A DNA stretch of 64,000 bases from Peribacillus saganii (lineage in GTDB: Bacteria > Bacillota > Bacilli > Bacillales > DSM-1321): the NCBI RefSeq assembly GCF_003429095.1, contig NZ_QVTE01000032.1, forward strand, positions 1 to 64,000, given 5' to 3'. Of the stretch, positions 52,934-64,000 are shown one piece after another. A program made the translations under genes and the position numbers. The notes under the pieces are model-generated. The model worked only from the letters and a program-made list of their open reading frames with translations, did not search any database and had not been told where the DNA came from. How positions within the stretch are numbered: position 1 is the stretch's first letter; the number at the start of each line of letters is the position of its first letter.

Positions 52934-53443
52934 TCAAAGCTTCCCGCGGCGCCATTTTTCAAAAATTTCTGCCACTTCATCACTCAGAGGGATTTTGGAG
53001 GCTGGCTTCTTTTTAGTTGTTTTTTTAACGTTTTTTTCAATTTCTCCACTCACATGCTCCATCTCATTCAAAAGCTCCCGCGCTGATTTTCTGAGGGCAC
53101 CCTGTCCAAAAATGACCCATTGCTCTGTAAAATCAGAGGTAGCGACATGGATTTGTGTTTTTATATTATTCAAGTCGATTGCAAGCTTTTCGATCCGTTC
53201 ATCTGCACTTTCATTTTCCCGTGTAAAAATAATTTCAACTTTATAGTTTTTATATTTTTTTTCTACACCTGGCACAAAATGCGCATCAAAAACAATGATT
53301 ACTCGATATCCGGTAAACGCTTGGTATTCAGCCATTCTTTCAATTAATCGGTCCCTGGCCGCGGAAAGGTCATGATCCTTCAATGTTCTTAGCTCAGGCC
53401 AGGCCCCAATAATATTGTAACCGTCTACCAATAAGATGTTCAT
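52934..53443 (-). CDS. rae1: ribosome-dependent mRNA endonuclease Rae1 (YacP)
   Basis: A 169-residue NYN/PIN-like nuclease. Acidic residues sit in LLVDGYNIIG and VIIVFDAH near the N-terminus, and a basic linker (KKTTKKKPASK) precedes the C-terminal helix. B. subtilis Rae1 cuts certain mRNAs in the ribosomal A site. It lies 3 bp after rlmB. Confidence 0.93.
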   Translation of the reverse strand: MNILLVDGYNIIGAWPELRTLKDHDLSAARDRLIERMAEYQAFTGYRVIIVFDAHFVPGVEKKYKNYKVEIIFTRENESADERIEKLAIDLNNIKTQIHVATSDFTEQWVIFGQGALRKSARELLNEMEHVSGEIEKNVKKTTKKKPASKIPLSDEVAEIFEKWRRGKL

Positions 53444-53446
53444 GAT

Positions 53447-54187
53447 CTATTCCCCTAGGGGGTGTCTTTTTCGGTAAACCTCATACATAAGCAGTCCCGC
53501 TGCAACAGAAGCGTTTAGCGAGGTTACCTTTCCAACCATCGGCATGCGAATTAAAAAATCGCATTTTTCCTTGATCAGGCGCCCCATTCCTTTTCCCTCG
53601 CTGCCGATTACAAGGCCGATTGGCATTGTTCCGTCCATATTTCTGTAATCGTCAGTGCCCTTTGCATCCGTCCCGACAATCCATACACCGCGTTCTTTTA
53701 ATTCCTCCACAGCCATAGCCATGTTGGTGACCCTGACTACAGGAATATACTCGATTGCTCCTGTTGACGCTTTAGCAACTGTTGCTGTTAAACCAACAGC
53801 CCGCCGCTTTGGAATAATGATTCCATGTGCCCCAACCGCATCAGCTGTCCGCATGATGGATCCTAAATTATGCGGATCCTCAATTTCGTCCAGCAACAAG
53901 AAAAATGGTGGCTCGTTTCTGGAATTAGCCCTCGCAAATAAGTCGTCCATTTCGGCATATGTGTAAGCCGCCACATGGGCAACAACGCCTTGGTGATTCC
54001 CTTCTGCCATCTGGTCTATTTTCCTTCGTGGAACAACCTGTACTAAAACATTCCGCTCCTTCGCCATGGAAATAAGCTGCCCCTGGCTTTTTTGCGAGCC
54101 TTCAGCAATCCAAATCTTGTTGATCTCCCGCTCAGACCGAAGTGCTTCCAGAACCGGATTTCTCCCAATGATGTATTCTTCACTCAC
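53447..54187 (-). CDS. rlmB: 23S rRNA (guanosine-2'-O-)-methyltransferase RlmB
   Basis: A 246-residue SpoU-family enzyme with an N-terminal substrate-binding domain and a C-terminal knotted SPOUT domain (motifs [39 protein letters not shown]). The start is GTG at 54187, overlapping the mrnC stop by 8 nt. Confidence 0.94.
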   Translation of the reverse strand: MSEEYIIGRNPVLEALRSEREINKIWIAEGSQKSQGQLISMAKERNVLVQVVPRRKIDQMAEGNHQGVVAHVAAYTYAEMDDLFARANSRNEPPFFLLLDEIEDPHNLGSIMRTADAVGAHGIIIPKRRAVGLTATVAKASTGAIEYIPVVRVTNMAMAVEELKERGVWIVGTDAKGTDDYRNMDGTMPIGLVIGSEGKGMGRLIKEKCDFLIRMPMVGKVTSLNASVAAGLLMYEVYRKRHPLGE

Positions 54188-54608
54188 GGGTTATACCCCC
54201 CTTTTCCTCTTCTAAAAATTGGATCGATGCGTTTATAATGGCTTCCATCCTCTCAATACGTCCCGAGAGGTAAAGATATCCTATCAGGGCTTCAAAAGCA
54301 GTTCCATAACGGTAAGTTTGCACATCTGTATTTTTCGGTACCGTGCCCGACTTGGCATTTCTTCCTCTTCGAACCACAGCCAGTTCTTCCTCGGAGAGAT
54401 CACCGCTGTCACTGAGATAGTGAATCGCTTTGCTCTGAGCTTTCGCTGAAACAAAATGCGTCGCTTCCCTATGCAAAAGGTTTGGCTTTACCCTGCCCTT
54501 TTGAAGCAGGTGATGCCGTATATACGTTTCATATACAGCATCTCCCATATAAGCCAAAGCCAGGCTATTCAATACCTTTTCGTCAACTTTATGTTCATAA
54601 TGATGCAT
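54180..54608 (-). CDS. mrnC: Mini-ribonuclease 3
   Basis: A 142-residue RNase III catalytic domain without the dsRNA-binding domain. The active-site region [10 protein letters not shown] (Asp23) is present. In B. subtilis it matures 23S rRNA. It lies 2 bp after cysS and overlaps rlmB. Confidence 0.95.
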   Translation of the reverse strand: MHHYEHKVDEKVLNSLALAYMGDAVYETYIRHHLLQKGRVKPNLLHREATHFVSAKAQSKAIHYLSDSGDLSEEELAVVRRGRNAKSGTVPKNTDVQTYRYGTAFEALIGYLYLSGRIERMEAIINASIQFLEEEKGGITRE

Positions 54609-54610
54609 CG

Positions 54611-56008
54611 TTATCCTCTTTTCCAGCGTGTACCCTGCGGTGTATCTTCAAGGATGATATTCATGGCTTTCAATTGGTCGCGGATTTCATCTGACAGCTG
54701 AAAATTACGGTCTTTTCTGGCCTGTATCCGCTTTTGGATGAGGGCTTCAATATCTGAATCCAATAGTTCCTCAGGTTCAAGGCTTAGTCCCAGTACGCTG
54801 AAAAGACCCTCAAACTCCTTAATAAAAGCCTCGATGACTTCTTTTTCCGTATTTTTTTCCATCAAATAATAATTAGCCTGCTTCGATAACTCAAATAAGA
54901 CGGAAATGGCGTTGGCCGTATTAAAGTCGTCATCCATAGCTGTAATAAAATCATGATGCAGCTTATCAATTTTCTCAAGCCATTCCTGTTTTGAATCCGT
55001 TAAACCAGCGCTCACCTCGAGACGGTGCTGTAAATTTTGGTATGATGTTTTAATCCTATCCAGCGCTGCTTTTATATCTTCCAGTAAATCTTCACTGTAG
55101 TTAATTGGATGTCTGTAATGGACAGAAAGCATAAAGAAACGTAAAATCTGCGGATCATGCTTTTTAATTATGTCATGTACGAGGACAAAGTTGCCCAGGG
55201 ACTTAGACATTTTTTCATTATCTATATTAATATACCCGTTATGCATCCAATATTTCGCGAACATTTTGCCTGTTAAAGCTTCTGATTGGGCAATTTCATT
55301 CTCATGGTGCGGGAACGTTAAATCCTGGCCGCCTGCATGGATATCAATCGTGTCTCCAAGATATTTCCGTACCATTGCAGAGCATTCTATATGCCAGCCC
55401 GGACGGCCTTGGCCCCAAGGGCTATTCCACGAAATTTCACCATCTTTAGCCGCTTTCCATAGAGCGAAGTCAAGAGCATCCTGTTTCTTTTCACCAACTT
55501 CAATTCTCGCGCCCACTCTCAGCTCATCAATGGATTGATGTGAAAGCTTGCCATATTCATCGAATTTACGGGTTCTGTAATATACATCCCCTTCAGATTC
55601 ATAGGCAAACCCTTTTTCAATCAAAGCTGTAATAAATTCAATAATTATATCCATATTTTCCATAACTGTCGGGTGGGTATCTGCCCGTTTGCAGCCAAGT
55701 GCTCCAACATCTTCAAAATATGCTTCGATAAACCTTTTTGAAATAGACGGCACATCCTCGCCCAGCTCTTTAGCCGCACGGATTAACTTATCATCGACAT
55801 CAGTAAAATTAGATACATATTTTACTTCGTAACCTCGGTATTCCAGGTACCTTCGCACTGTATCATAGACGATTGCAGGCCTAGCATTTCCTATATGAAT
55901 ATAATTATAGACTGTCGGGCCGCAGACATACATTTTTACCTTTCCTTCTTCTAAAGGTGTAAATTCTTCTTTTTGTCTGGTTAACGTATTAAACAATTTA
56001 ATTGCCAA
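54611..56008 (-). CDS. cysS: cysteinyl-tRNA synthetase
   Basis: A 465-residue class I synthetase. Cys29 in MYVCGP is the first zinc ligand, HIGN (38-41) is the HIGH motif, and KMSKS lies near residue 266. The start is TTG at 56008, overlapping the cysE stop by 11 nt, with AAAGGGG upstream. It is part of the Cys T-box unit. Confidence 0.97.
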   Translation of the reverse strand: MAIKLFNTLTRQKEEFTPLEEGKVKMYVCGPTVYNYIHIGNARPAIVYDTVRRYLEYRGYEVKYVSNFTDVDDKLIRAAKELGEDVPSISKRFIEAYFEDVGALGCKRADTHPTVMENMDIIIEFITALIEKGFAYESEGDVYYRTRKFDEYGKLSHQSIDELRVGARIEVGEKKQDALDFALWKAAKDGEISWNSPWGQGRPGWHIECSAMVRKYLGDTIDIHAGGQDLTFPHHENEIAQSEALTGKMFAKYWMHNGYINIDNEKMSKSLGNFVLVHDIIKKHDPQILRFFMLSVHYRHPINYSEDLLEDIKAALDRIKTSYQNLQHRLEVSAGLTDSKQEWLEKIDKLHHDFITAMDDDFNTANAISVLFELSKQANYYLMEKNTEKEVIEAFIKEFEGLFSVLGLSLEPEELLDSDIEALIQKRIQARKDRNFQLSDEIRDQLKAMNIILEDTPQGTRWKRG

Positions 56009-56657
56009 CTTTATGGCCCCTTTCTATTTTTACCTTTTCTAATTCCTTTTTTAATAAAGCGATTTCTGTTTCCAAGACCCTGAATCTGTCTGCGGTTGGA
56101 TCCGGAAGATCGCAATGATTTAAATCTTTTCCTACTTTTACTCCATCCCTGATTACAACTTTGCCTGGAATTCCAACAACAGTCGAATTGGCCGGCACTT
56201 CCTTTAAGACTACCGAACCAGCCCCTACTTTTGAATTTTCCCCAACTGTAATGGAACCTAATACCTTGGCCCCTGTAGCAATAAGGACATTATCTTTGAT
56301 AGTCGGATGACGTTTCCCTTTTTCCTTTCCGGTTCCGCCTAATGTAACGCCCTGGAATACCGTAACATTATCACCAATTTCACATGTCTCCCCAATAACA
56401 ACACCCATTCCATGGTCGATAAAAAAGCGGCGGCCAATTGTAGCACCTGGGTGAATTTCAATTCCGGTAAAAAAGCGGCTAATCTGGGAAATGGCCCTTG
56501 CCAGGAAAAAAAGCTTCCGCTTATAGAATGCATGGGCAAGCCGATGGCTCCAAATCGCGTGCAAACCGGAATATGTCAAAATCACTTCTAGATAGCTGCG
56601 GGCTGCAGGGTCTTGATCGAAGACAACTTCGATATCTTCCTTTAACATTTTAAACAT
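55998..56657 (-). CDS. cysE: serine O-acetyltransferase
   Basis: A 219-residue left-handed beta-helix enzyme (hexapeptide repeats such as [20 protein letters not shown]) that makes O-acetylserine for cysteine synthesis. It is the first gene after the Cys T-box, so it is induced when charged tRNA-Cys is low. A GGAGGGGGAGA site precedes the ATG. Confidence 0.97.
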   Translation of the reverse strand: MFKMLKEDIEVVFDQDPAARSYLEVILTYSGLHAIWSHRLAHAFYKRKLFFLARAISQISRFFTGIEIHPGATIGRRFFIDHGMGVVIGETCEIGDNVTVFQGVTLGGTGKEKGKRHPTIKDNVLIATGAKVLGSITVGENSKVGAGSVVLKEVPANSTVVGIPGKVVIRDGVKVGKDLNHCDLPDPTADRFRVLETEIALLKKELEKVKIERGHKVGN

Positions 56658-56717
56658 TGCATTCTCCCCCTCCGGGTATCTTTTTTTAGTAGGTATAAAA
56701 GAATAATGGCAACAAAA

Positions 56718-56985
56718 AAACGCCTCTGCAAAATGACAGAGACGCTTATCGGCGCGGTTCCACTCTGTTTGAAATGTCCGGCTATGCCAATCCGGTGGTA
56801 AACCCGGTTAACAAAACTATTTATTCCCAACTTAACCCGGTAACGGCGGGTGCCGCCTTAGCCTACTCCAGCAAGAGCATTTCAGCTAAAGGCTCAGAGG
56901 TGCATTTCAGTAACGAGGGACTTAAACCACTTTCAGCAAATTGTGGTTCTCTCTAAAAGGCTCGTTTTCTTACTTCTCCCCATCA
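56718..56985 (-). ncRNA. T-box leader, cysteine-specific
   Basis: The minus strand has the T-box AGAGTGGAACCGCG (56766-56753), followed by a terminator stem GCGTCTCTG / CAGAGGCG and a seven-T run (56742-56714). A specifier triplet TGC (56904-56902), in AAATGCACC, codes for Cys and agrees with the downstream cysE-cysS genes. Uncharged tRNA-Cys is expected to stabilise the antiterminator. The 5' end is approximate. Confidence 0.9.
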
Positions 56986-57014
56986 ACGCATTCAAGATAT
57001 AAGTTTAATTTATA

Positions 57015-57043
57015 CTATATTATACTTTCCTGAAAATGTTAAC
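57015..57043 (-). promoter_or_regulatory. promoter of the T-box cysE-cysS unit
   Basis: Minus strand TTAACA (57043-57038), 17-nt spacer, TATAGT (57020-57015). The -35 overlaps the gltX stop codon. Confidence 0.65.
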
Positions 57044-58496
57044 TTGAAATTGCATTTAAGCGCTGTACGATTTTTTCTTTACCCAGAAGGGAAATAGCCT
57101 TGGGCAAGTCCGGTCCATGAGTCTGTCCAGTTGCTGCTGCCCGGATTGGCATGAACAGCTTTTTACCCTTTTGTCCTGTGCTTTTTTGCACTGCCTTAAT
57201 AGCTTTCTTGATTTCTTCGTCAGTAAATTCTTCAAGGTTCCCAATTTCCTTAAGGAAGGAGCGCATCACTTCTGGTACTTGCTCCTCAGAAAGAATTTCT
57301 TTTGCTTCTTCTTCATATTCCAGTTCATCCCTGAAAAATAATTCGGATAGCCCGACGATCTCTGCTCCGTAGCTCATTTGTTCTTGGTAAAGAGCAATCA
57401 AACTGCGGACCCATTCCATTTTTTGAGGATCCATGTTTTCAGGAACCCGGCCTGCCTTAACCAAGTGAGGCAGAGCTATCTCCACAGCACGGTCCAGCTC
57501 AAGCTGCTTTACATACTGGTTATTCATCCAGGCCAGCTTTTGCTGGTCAAAGAGCGCAGGCGATTTTGACAATCGATCAGCATCAAAAATATTAATGAAC
57601 TCTTCCTTTGAAAAGATTTCTTCCTCTCCGGCAGGAGACCATCCCAAGAGAGCAATAAAATTAAACAGTGCTTCCGGAACGTAGCCCAGTTCTTCATATT
57701 GTTCGATAAACTGAATAATTGATTCATCCCGCTTACTTAACTTTTTCCGGCTTTCATTGACAATCAGTGTCATATGACCGAAAATTGGCGGTTCCCACCC
57801 AAATGCCTCATAAATCATTAACTGCTTTGGCGTGTTGGAAATATGGTCATCCCCACGAAGCACATGGGAAATCTTCATTAGGTGGTCATCGACTGCTACA
57901 GCAAAGTTGTAGGTAGGAATCCCATCTTTTTTCACGATAACAAAATCACCGATACCGTCAGATTCAAAGGAAACCTCTTCCTTGACCATATCCTTGAACT
58001 GATAGGTTTTTCCTGCCGGTACAACAAACCGGATGCTTGGCTTTCGCCCTTCCTCTTCCAACCTTGCCCGGTCTTCAGCAGTTAAATGACGGCATTTCCC
58101 TGAGTACTGTGGGGTTTCGTTCTTTGCCATCTGAGCTTCGCGCTCCGCTTCAAGCTCTTCTTCCGTACAGTAGCATTTATACGCAAGCCCTTTTTCAAGC
58201 AGCTCATTATAGAGTTTTTCATAAATATCATTTCGCTCCGATTGGCGATAAGGACCGTATTCACCACCGACATCCACGCTTTCATCCCAATCGATGCCAA
58301 GCCACTTTAAATAGGTAAGCTGGCTTTCCTCTCCACCTGCGATATTTCGTTTTAAGTCAGTATCCTCAATCCGGATAATAAACTTACCGCCTTTGTTGCG
58401 TGCAAATAAATAGTTGAATAATGCCGTCCTTGCATTTCCAATATGTAAATGTCCTGTAGGACTTGGTGCATAACGAACACGAATTTCACTGTTCAT
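57039..58496 (-). CDS. gltX: glutamyl-tRNA synthetase
   Basis: A 485-residue class I synthetase with [11 protein letters not shown] (11-21) and the KLSKR loop. In Bacillus it charges both tRNA-Glu and tRNA-Gln, the latter then corrected by GatCAB. AGGAGG precedes the ATG. Confidence 0.97.
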   Translation of the reverse strand: MNSEIRVRYAPSPTGHLHIGNARTALFNYLFARNKGGKFIIRIEDTDLKRNIAGGEESQLTYLKWLGIDWDESVDVGGEYGPYRQSERNDIYEKLYNELLEKGLAYKCYCTEEELEAEREAQMAKNETPQYSGKCRHLTAEDRARLEEEGRKPSIRFVVPAGKTYQFKDMVKEEVSFESDGIGDFVIVKKDGIPTYNFAVAVDDHLMKISHVLRGDDHISNTPKQLMIYEAFGWEPPIFGHMTLIVNESRKKLSKRDESIIQFIEQYEELGYVPEALFNFIALLGWSPAGEEEIFSKEEFINIFDADRLSKSPALFDQQKLAWMNNQYVKQLELDRAVEIALPHLVKAGRVPENMDPQKMEWVRSLIALYQEQMSYGAEIVGLSELFFRDELEYEEEAKEILSEEQVPEVMRSFLKEIGNLEEFTDEEIKKAIKAVQKSTGQKGKKLFMPIRAAATGQTHGPDLPKAISLLGKEKIVQRLNAISS

Positions 58497-58582
58497 GTAG
58501 TGATCCTCCTAAGCTACTCTCTGGTCTTTATTACTATCGTACATTTTATCACCGAAAGGCAATAGAATAAAGGATTGTTGTA

Positions 58583-59062
58583 CTAGCCCTCTTTCACGAG
58601 CAGCACAGTAGCCTGGGCAGCAATTCCCTCACCCCTGCCGGTAAAACCCAGCTTTTCCGTTGTGGTTGCCTTAACGTTAATTTGCCCCTCTGAAGCTTTG
58701 AGCAACCCGGAAATTCGTTTTTTCATTTTTTCTATATGGGGTGCCATTTTAGGAGCTTGGGCGATGATAGTACAATCGATATTCCCCAGTACATACCCCT
58801 GCTCTCTCACAAGCTTCCATACATGCTCAAGCAATTTTGCAGAGTCAGCATCCTTGAATTCGGGATCCGTATCGGGAAAATGCTTGCCAATATCCCCAGC
58901 CCCAATTGCTCCAAGGCAAGCATCTGCTATTGTATGCAATAATACATCTGCGTCAGAGTGCCCTAAAAGCCCTTTTTCATAAGGAATGGTAATTCCCCCG
59001 ATAATTAAAGGGCGGCCTTCTGCAAATTGATGTACATCAAACCCCTGGCCAATCCGAAACAT
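58583..59062 (-). CDS. ispF: 2-C-methyl-D-erythritol 2,4-cyclodiphosphate synthase
   Basis: A 159-residue trimeric MEP-pathway enzyme. Metal ligands are in GFDVHQF (Asp9, His11) and [10 protein letters not shown]. It releases CMP to form the cyclodiphosphate. It follows ispD by 6 bp, so the two consecutive-pathway enzymes are coupled. Confidence 0.96.
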   Translation of the reverse strand: MFRIGQGFDVHQFAEGRPLIIGGITIPYEKGLLGHSDADVLLHTIADACLGAIGAGDIGKHFPDTDPEFKDADSAKLLEHVWKLVREQGYVLGNIDCTIIAQAPKMAPHIEKMKKRISGLLKASEGQINVKATTTEKLGFTGRGEGIAAQATVLLVKEG

Positions 59063-59068
59063 GATGAC

Positions 59069-59770
59069 TCACTCCTTTTCTCTTTGTTGCCGTTTATTTT
59101 TAAGGAGAATAGCTTCTGCAAAGTACAGATCCTCCTGTGTTGTAATTTTGATATTATCATAATCACCTTCTACAATAACAACCTTTTCACCTATTATTTC
59201 TACAAGGCTGGCATCATCTGTCCCAAGATAGCCTTCCTTTTCCGCTTCCTCATGTGCCCGTTTGAGAATAGAAAAGCGAAAAGCCTGTGGGGTTTGAACA
59301 GCCCACAAGCTAGAACGCTCTACGGTTTCCTCTACCGTGTTATTTGTTGCTTTTTTGATCGTATCTTTCACTGGAACTGCTGGAATAGCACTGCCATGCT
59401 CATATGCGGCCTCTGTAAGGTCCGCTATTAAAGCCCTTTCAATGAAAGGCCTGGCTCCATCATGAACAAGCACGAGCTCCGTGCCTGAAACATTATGGAG
59501 CCCATTCCGCACGCTTTGCTGACGTTCTTGTCCACCTGGAACGAGCTTTATCTCCTTTCCCAGCTGATACGTATCAATTATGGATTGAAAGATTGGCTTT
59601 TCCTCCGGGTTAATGGTAAGAATAATCCCCCGGCAATTAGGATCCGCCTCAAATATCCGTAGTGTATAAACAATAATGGGCACATTGGAGATCTCGATGA
59701 AAAGCTTATTCCTGCCAGCCTTCATTCTTTTCCCCTGTCCGGCTGCAGGGATGATCACTTCATAAAGCAT
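59069..59770 (-). CDS. ispD: 2-C-methyl-D-erythritol 4-phosphate cytidylyltransferase
   Basis: A 233-residue nucleotidyltransferase with the IPAAGQGKRM nucleotide-binding loop (about 7-16) and later VHDGARPF. It links CTP to MEP. The start at 59770 (MLYEVIIPAAGQGKR) is preferred to a Met ten codons upstream. Confidence 0.95.
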   Translation of the reverse strand: MLYEVIIPAAGQGKRMKAGRNKLFIEISNVPIIVYTLRIFEADPNCRGIILTINPEEKPIFQSIIDTYQLGKEIKLVPGGQERQQSVRNGLHNVSGTELVLVHDGARPFIERALIADLTEAAYEHGSAIPAVPVKDTIKKATNNTVEETVERSSLWAVQTPQAFRFSILKRAHEEAEKEGYLGTDDASLVEIIGEKVVIVEGDYDNIKITTQEDLYFAEAILLKNKRQQREKE

Positions 59771-59826
59771 ATACGATTCTCTCCACCTTTTTTTACACAT
59801 AGGGCTCGTGGTCTCAAACCCTTTCT

Positions 59827-60915
59827 TTATAGCGCTTTTTCCAAAAGTTTCGGTTTAGCGAAGATCATTCGGCCTGCAGAGGTCTGGAGCACACTAGTAA
59901 CCAGCACATCTATGCGTTTCCCAATATGATCACGTCCGCCTTCTACAACGATCATGGTGCCATCGTCAAGATAAGCAACGCCCTGATTCTGTTCTTTTCC
60001 ATCTTTAATCACCTGAACACTCATTTCTTCTCCCGGCAGGACGACCGGCTTGACCGCATTTGCAAGATCGTTGATGTTCAAAACTGCAACATTTTGGAAT
60101 TCGCACACCTTATTCAGGTTAAAATCATTCGTCACCAATATCCCATTTGAGATTTTTGCAAGTTTGACAAGCTTGCTGTCTACCTCCTGGATATCTTCAA
60201 AATCTCCTTCATACATTTCCACCTTAACAGCCAATTCCTTTTGGATTCGGTTTAAAATATCCAGCCCTCTGCGGCCTCGATTTCGTTTTAATGCATCGGA
60301 TGAATCTGCAATATGCTGAAGTTCCGCCAATACAAATTGCGGGATAACAATCGTTCCCTCCAGGAAACCGGTCTGGCAGATATCCGCAATTCTGCCGTCA
60401 ATAATTACACTTGTATCAAGTATTTTGATCTTTGAACTGTTCGTCTCTGATACTTCTTCAGAATCAGTGCTTTTCTTTTTAGCATTTTTCGAGAAAAGAG
60501 ATAAAAGCTCGTCCCGTTTCTTGAAGCCTACCTGGTAACCGAGATATCCGAATAGCAATGTCAGCAAAATTGGAGCAACAGTGTTTAATATTGGCACCTC
60601 AATCGCGTTTAAAGCAAACCCGACAAGGAAAGCGGCAAATAAACCGACCATTAAACCGAGACTTCCAAAAATGATATCCGTTATCGGCGCTTTAACCAAA
60701 AGTTCTTCTATCCATTTAATAAAGTGCTCGACATGTTCCACTGCCCAAAAAGTCAAAAGATAAAATATAATTGCGCCCAAAATACCAGTTACATAAGGAT
60801 TGTTTATAAATGCAATATCATCTGCATGGACTAATGTTAGTACTTCTGGAATTAGAAAAATACCGAGTGTTCCACCCGTAATTAAAAAGCATGCCTGTAT
60901 AATGCGTTTTAACAT
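59827..60915 (-). CDS. yacL: PIN/TRAM domain membrane protein YacL
   Basis: A 362-residue protein. The N-terminus has four membrane spans (about 5-130), a PIN nuclease domain begins near [16 protein letters not shown], and a TRAM domain is C-terminal ([13 protein letters not shown] to IFAKP). Its substrate is not known. It lies between disA and ispD as in B. subtilis. AAGGAGGTG precedes the ATG. Confidence 0.92.
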   Translation of the reverse strand: MLKRIIQACFLITGGTLGIFLIPEVLTLVHADDIAFINNPYVTGILGAIIFYLLTFWAVEHVEHFIKWIEELLVKAPITDIIFGSLGLMVGLFAAFLVGFALNAIEVPILNTVAPILLTLLFGYLGYQVGFKKRDELLSLFSKNAKKKSTDSEEVSETNSSKIKILDTSVIIDGRIADICQTGFLEGTIVIPQFVLAELQHIADSSDALKRNRGRRGLDILNRIQKELAVKVEMYEGDFEDIQEVDSKLVKLAKISNGILVTNDFNLNKVCEFQNVAVLNINDLANAVKPVVLPGEEMSVQVIKDGKEQNQGVAYLDDGTMIVVEGGRDHIGKRIDVLVTSVLQTSAGRMIFAKPKLLEKAL

Positions 60916-61109
60916 CCTTTCACCTCCTTTTAATCATTATAAACAAATAAATTAAAATGAAACCCGATTTCCCTATGTTTTTATATTTCTTATTAGCTGT
61001 ATCCAGTTGTTTTACCTTGCTTTATATAACACTTTTCAATATTGTTATTTCCCGCCTGTTTAGGAGTCCCTTTTTTTACAGCAACTAAGGGAATGACTTC
61101 AGATAATCT
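60916..61109. other. gap between disA and yacL
   Basis: AT-rich region without a coding frame. A TATAAT lies about 25 bp before the yacL start (minus strand), but only a weak -35 is visible. The disA terminator lies to its right. Confidence 0.4.
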
Positions 61110-61169
61110 CTGAATAAAAATAGAGGGTGCTCTAACTCATTAAAGCTGTTTATTCTAAGCCTAGCACCC
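61110..61169 (-). terminator. disA terminator
   Basis: Minus strand GGGTGCT / AGCACCC closes a longer partly paired loop and is followed by TCTATTTTTATTC. It lies about 95 bp past the disA stop. Confidence 0.65.
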
Positions 61170-61264
61170 ATAATTTCGAGTGTCAAAATTTTTACACCGC
61201 AACTTTTACCAAAAGATTGGAAAAGGAATACCCTTCAAAAACGAGAATAAGAGGGGGAGATAGG

Positions 61265-62338
61265 TTACATTTTAGTTTCTGCCAGCAGCTGGTTTTTTAG
61301 CTGTCTTAAGCCTTCCTTTATTTTGCGGGCTCGTACTTCCCCAATGCCTTCTACTTCGTCAAGTTCTTCAACGGAAGCATCTATCACATTGGTTAAATTG
61401 TTAAATTGGAGAACAAGGTTTTCGATAATTAGTCCGGGAAGGCGGGGTATTTTATGAAGAATCCGGTAACCGCGCGGCATAATGCTCTCATCCAAATGTA
61501 TGTACCCGTTATATCCAAGTATTTTCATTACAATATTATCATCCAGCATTTCCTGCTGTGAAAGTTCCTGAAGGCGAACAATAACTTCCTGCGTATTGAT
61601 GGACTTTTCAAAAGCATAATCCTTAATAATCAGGCTTCCTTCCTCCTCCAGATCAGCCAGCATTTCATTCATTTGAAGACGAATCAAACGCCCTTCCGTT
61701 CCCAGCTCATTCAAATAAGAGATCAACTCTCCTTTTATCCGCAAAACCATGGTATAACGATGAAAAACCTTTAGCAAATCTGTATATGTCACCAGTTCTT
61801 CAAACTCTAGAAGCCCTAATTCTATAATGCTTTGATTCAATACAGATTTATATTTTTCAAGGGTTTGAATCGCCAGGTTGGCCTTTGCCAGAATCACAGC
61901 AATATCCTGTAAGGCATATCTAAAATTACCCTGGTAGAGCGTGATCACATTTCTTCTCTGTGATATTGCAATGACCAGGGCTTTTGTTTCCTTCGCTACT
62001 CGTTCCGCTGTTCTGTGCCGCATCCCCGTCTCTATTGAAGGAATGGTTGTATCAGGAGCGAGCTGAGCATTAGCAAGGATTATTTTTTCGCCGTTTTCAT
62101 TTAAAATAATGGCCCCATCCATCTTTGCCAGCTCATATAAGGTGTTTGGTGTGCATGAACAGGAAATAGTAAAACCCCCGTCAACGATAGCTTTAACCCG
62201 TTCATTATAGCCCACCACAATCAGCCCGCCTGTATTCGCTCTAAGAACATTATCAATTCCTTCCCTTAAAGGACTTCCGGGGGCAACCATCTGCAAAATA
62301 TCAGACTTCTTTTTTTCATAAATTTTTTTATCGGTCAT
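61265..62338 (-). CDS. disA: DNA integrity scanning diadenylate cyclase DisA
   Basis: A 357-residue enzyme that makes c-di-AMP from two ATP. Active-site motifs DGA (74-76) and RHR (107-109) are present. The C-terminus has a helix-hairpin-helix DNA-binding region ([15 protein letters not shown]). It moves along DNA and pauses at damage during sporulation. It follows radA by 2 bp, and RadA is a known DisA regulator. Confidence 0.97.
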   Translation of the reverse strand: MTDKKIYEKKKSDILQMVAPGSPLREGIDNVLRANTGGLIVVGYNERVKAIVDGGFTISCSCTPNTLYELAKMDGAIILNENGEKIILANAQLAPDTTIPSIETGMRHRTAERVAKETKALVIAISQRRNVITLYQGNFRYALQDIAVILAKANLAIQTLEKYKSVLNQSIIELGLLEFEELVTYTDLLKVFHRYTMVLRIKGELISYLNELGTEGRLIRLQMNEMLADLEEEGSLIIKDYAFEKSINTQEVIVRLQELSQQEMLDDNIVMKILGYNGYIHLDESIMPRGYRILHKIPRLPGLIIENLVLQFNNLTNVIDASVEELDEVEGIGEVRARKIKEGLRQLKNQLLAETKM

Positions 62339-62340
62339 AT

Positions 62341-63729
62341 TTACCCTCCCAAAGCATGCCGAAGTGCTTCCGACACAGTTGAGACTCCTATGATTTCAAC
62401 GCCTTTCGGTGCCGTCCAGCCACCAAGATTGTTTGCGGGGAGGATAACCCGTTCAAAGCCAAGCTTGACAGCCTCCTGCACCCGCTGTTCGATTCTTGAT
62501 ACCCTTCTGACCTCTCCGGTTAAACCAACCTCACCAATAATACAATCTGTCTGTCGTGTGGGTTTGTCGCGGAAGCTTGAAGCGATGCTGACAGCCACCG
62601 CTAAATCAATCGCCGGTTCATCAAGCTTTACTCCACCTGCAACCTTTAAATAGGCATCCTGGTTTTGAAGTAAAAGGCCGACCCGTTTTTCCAGCACAGC
62701 CATTAGCAAAGGCACCCGATTATGGTCAATTCCAGTGGCCATTCTCCTCGGATTGCCAAAGCTTGTCGGGGAAATCAATGCCTGGATCTCAACGAGGACT
62801 GGCCGAGTTCCTTCCATGGAGGCGACAACTGTTGAACCAGCAGCGCCTTGCGATCGTTCCTCGAGGAAAATTTCTGACGGATTTTCTACCTCTTCCAAAC
62901 CGCCTTCCTTCATTTCGAAAATACCCATTTCATTCGTTGACCCAAACCGATTTTTCACTGCCCGTAAGATCCGGTACGTATGATGCCTTTCACCTTCAAA
63001 ATAAAGAACTGTATCCACCATATGCTCAAGAAGCCTCGGTCCAGCGATAGCCCCTTCCTTTGTCACATGGCCCACGATAAAGATAGCAATCCCTCGTGTT
63101 TTTGCTATTCGCATAAGAGTAGCTGTACATTCACGTACTTGGGAAACACTGCCCGGAGCGGAGGTTACTTCAGATTGAAACACGGTTTGGATAGAATCAA
63201 TGATTACTAAATCCGGCTGGACCTCATCTATACCCTGCTGGATAAAATCCATATCCGTCTCCGAAAACACGTATAAAAGATCAGATGCAACTCCGAGACG
63301 ATCTGCTCTTAACTTCGTTTGTTTAACTGATTCCTCACCTGAGATATAAAGTACCTTCTGTTCTTTTCCTGCAAGCTGAGAAGAAACCTGGAGCAGAAGG
63401 GTCGACTTTCCAATTCCAGGATCACCGCCGATTAAAACAAGTGAACCCGGTACAATACCTCCACCAAGCGCCCGGTTTAGCTCCCGTAAATCAGTTTTGA
63501 TACGGGGTTCCTGTGAGGCTTTTACTTTTGTGATAGGTTCCGCTTTCTGACGGACACTGGTTCCGGACGCAGCATCTGAGTGTGTAAATGCTCCCCTTCT
63601 AGCAGACTTTACAATCTCCACCTCTTCAACCATCTTATTCCATTCACCACAGCCTGGACATTTCCCCATCCATTTGGCAGATTCATAGCCGCATGATTGA
63701 CAAACAAAACTCGTCTTCTTTTTTACCAT
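62341..63729 (-). CDS. radA: DNA repair protein RadA
   Basis: A 462-residue protein with an N-terminal zinc finger (Cys10, Cys13, Cys24, Cys27), Walker [11 protein letters not shown] (101-110), the RadA-specific KNRFG (259-263) and a C-terminal Lon-like domain. It acts as a DnaB-type helicase in recombination intermediates. GAGGT precedes the ATG. In B. subtilis clpC lies upstream; here that region falls outside the window. Confidence 0.97.
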   Translation of the reverse strand: MVKKKTSFVCQSCGYESAKWMGKCPGCGEWNKMVEEVEIVKSARRGAFTHSDAASGTSVRQKAEPITKVKASQEPRIKTDLRELNRALGGGIVPGSLVLIGGDPGIGKSTLLLQVSSQLAGKEQKVLYISGEESVKQTKLRADRLGVASDLLYVFSETDMDFIQQGIDEVQPDLVIIDSIQTVFQSEVTSAPGSVSQVRECTATLMRIAKTRGIAIFIVGHVTKEGAIAGPRLLEHMVDTVLYFEGERHHTYRILRAVKNRFGSTNEMGIFEMKEGGLEEVENPSEIFLEERSQGAAGSTVVASMEGTRPVLVEIQALISPTSFGNPRRMATGIDHNRVPLLMAVLEKRVGLLLQNQDAYLKVAGGVKLDEPAIDLAVAVSIASSFRDKPTRQTDCIIGEVGLTGEVRRVSRIEQRVQEAVKLGFERVILPANNLGGWTAPKGVEIIGVSTVSEALRHALGG

Positions 63730-63817
63730 TATTTCTACCTCTTTTTGTCCATTTGAAATACCTGATGTAAAGTTAATTAAACATTTTCATCCTTTAATCC
63801 TTCCTGCTTTGGAAACA

Positions 63818-63944
63818 AAAAAAGAGGCTGCCCCATTGAACAGGGCCTAACCCCTCCATCAGTAATAAAATCAAAGCCGGTGATCCGAACATTTATTATT
63901 TGTGATGGGAAAGGGTCAGGCGATAATTGGGCGCCTCTTTTGCA
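63818..63944 (-). terminator. long imperfect hairpin upstream of radA
   Basis: AAAGAGGC (63822-63829) pairs with GCCTCTTT (63933-63940). Inside, GCCTAACCC and CCATC pair with GATGG and GGGTCAGGC, leaving a loop of about 43 nt. On the minus strand a seven-T run follows the left arm, so it may terminate an upstream gene, probably clpC. Its length is unusual for a plain terminator and it may be a small mobile-type element. The last 55 bp of the window show nothing further. Confidence 0.5.
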
Positions 63945-64000
63945 AAAATATTATTTTATTTAGCTACAGAGGACTCTTGCACCGGCCTAGCCTTAAAGTT

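Overview
The window is a stretch of low-GC Firmicute chromosome, read against the direction of most of its genes. Gene order, zinc-type ribosomal proteins, sporulation genes (gerD, kbaA, pdaB, cwlD, salA, sigH) and T-box, L10 and L13 leaders all point to Bacillaceae, in the Bacillus/Cytobacillus/Mesobacillus neighbourhood. From right to left it follows the Bacillus subtilis order radA-disA-yacL-ispD-ispF-gltX-cysE-cysS-mrnC-rlmB-rae1-sigH-rpmG-secE-nusG-rplKAJL-ybxB-rpoBC-rplGB-rpsLG-fusA-tufA, then the S10/spc/alpha cluster to rplQ, then ecfA1-ecfA2-ecfT-truA-rplM-rpsI, ybaK-cwlD-salA and gerD/kbaA/pdaB. The left edge is the double-promoter leader of an rRNA operon whose 16S gene lies outside the window.

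Layout. 1-5453: rRNA promoters, a small unknown gene and the sporulation/germination cluster. 5454-14151: an accessory region between ybaK and rpsI. 14152-33965: rpsI to rpsJ, a near-continuous ribosomal, secretion, ECF-transporter and RNA polymerase alpha block. 34511-39224: tufA, fusA, rpsG, rpsL, rplGB. 39409-46667: rpoC and rpoB. 46899-52026: ybxB, rplLJAK, nusG, secE, rpmG. 52213-63729: sigH, rae1, rlmB, mrnC, the T-box-controlled cysE-cysS unit, gltX, the MEP-pathway pair ispD-ispF, yacL, disA and radA.

The accessory region is the unusual part. It carries a thiazole/oxazole-modified peptide (TOMM, heterocycloanthracin-like) operon. Its 82-residue precursor has five RCGGY repeats followed by a Tyr/Ser/Asn-Cys tail. 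Next come a ThiF-like maturation protein, a fused E1-like/YcaO cyclodehydratase and a tandem SagB-type dehydrogenase. The far side of the operon holds a decayed second copy of the 3' end of rpsI plus its terminator, which suggests the block entered by site-specific insertion at the rpsI 3' end. Further left is a clear cyclic-di-GMP-I riboswitch in front of a 59-codon orphan gene. A frameshifted YjcZ-type small membrane protein gene with a sigma-G-like promoter lies between the precursor gene and rpsI.

Other regulatory features are tandem sigma-A promoters before rpsJ and before the rRNA operon, promoter and leader structures before rplJ, rplM, rpoB, tufA and rpoA, a Cys-specific T-box before cysE, and an apparently switchable hairpin system between rplQ and ecfA1. 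A GC-rich dispersed intergenic repeat family occurs at least four times, always in the same orientation. All calls come from reading the sequence and recalling families; no search was run.
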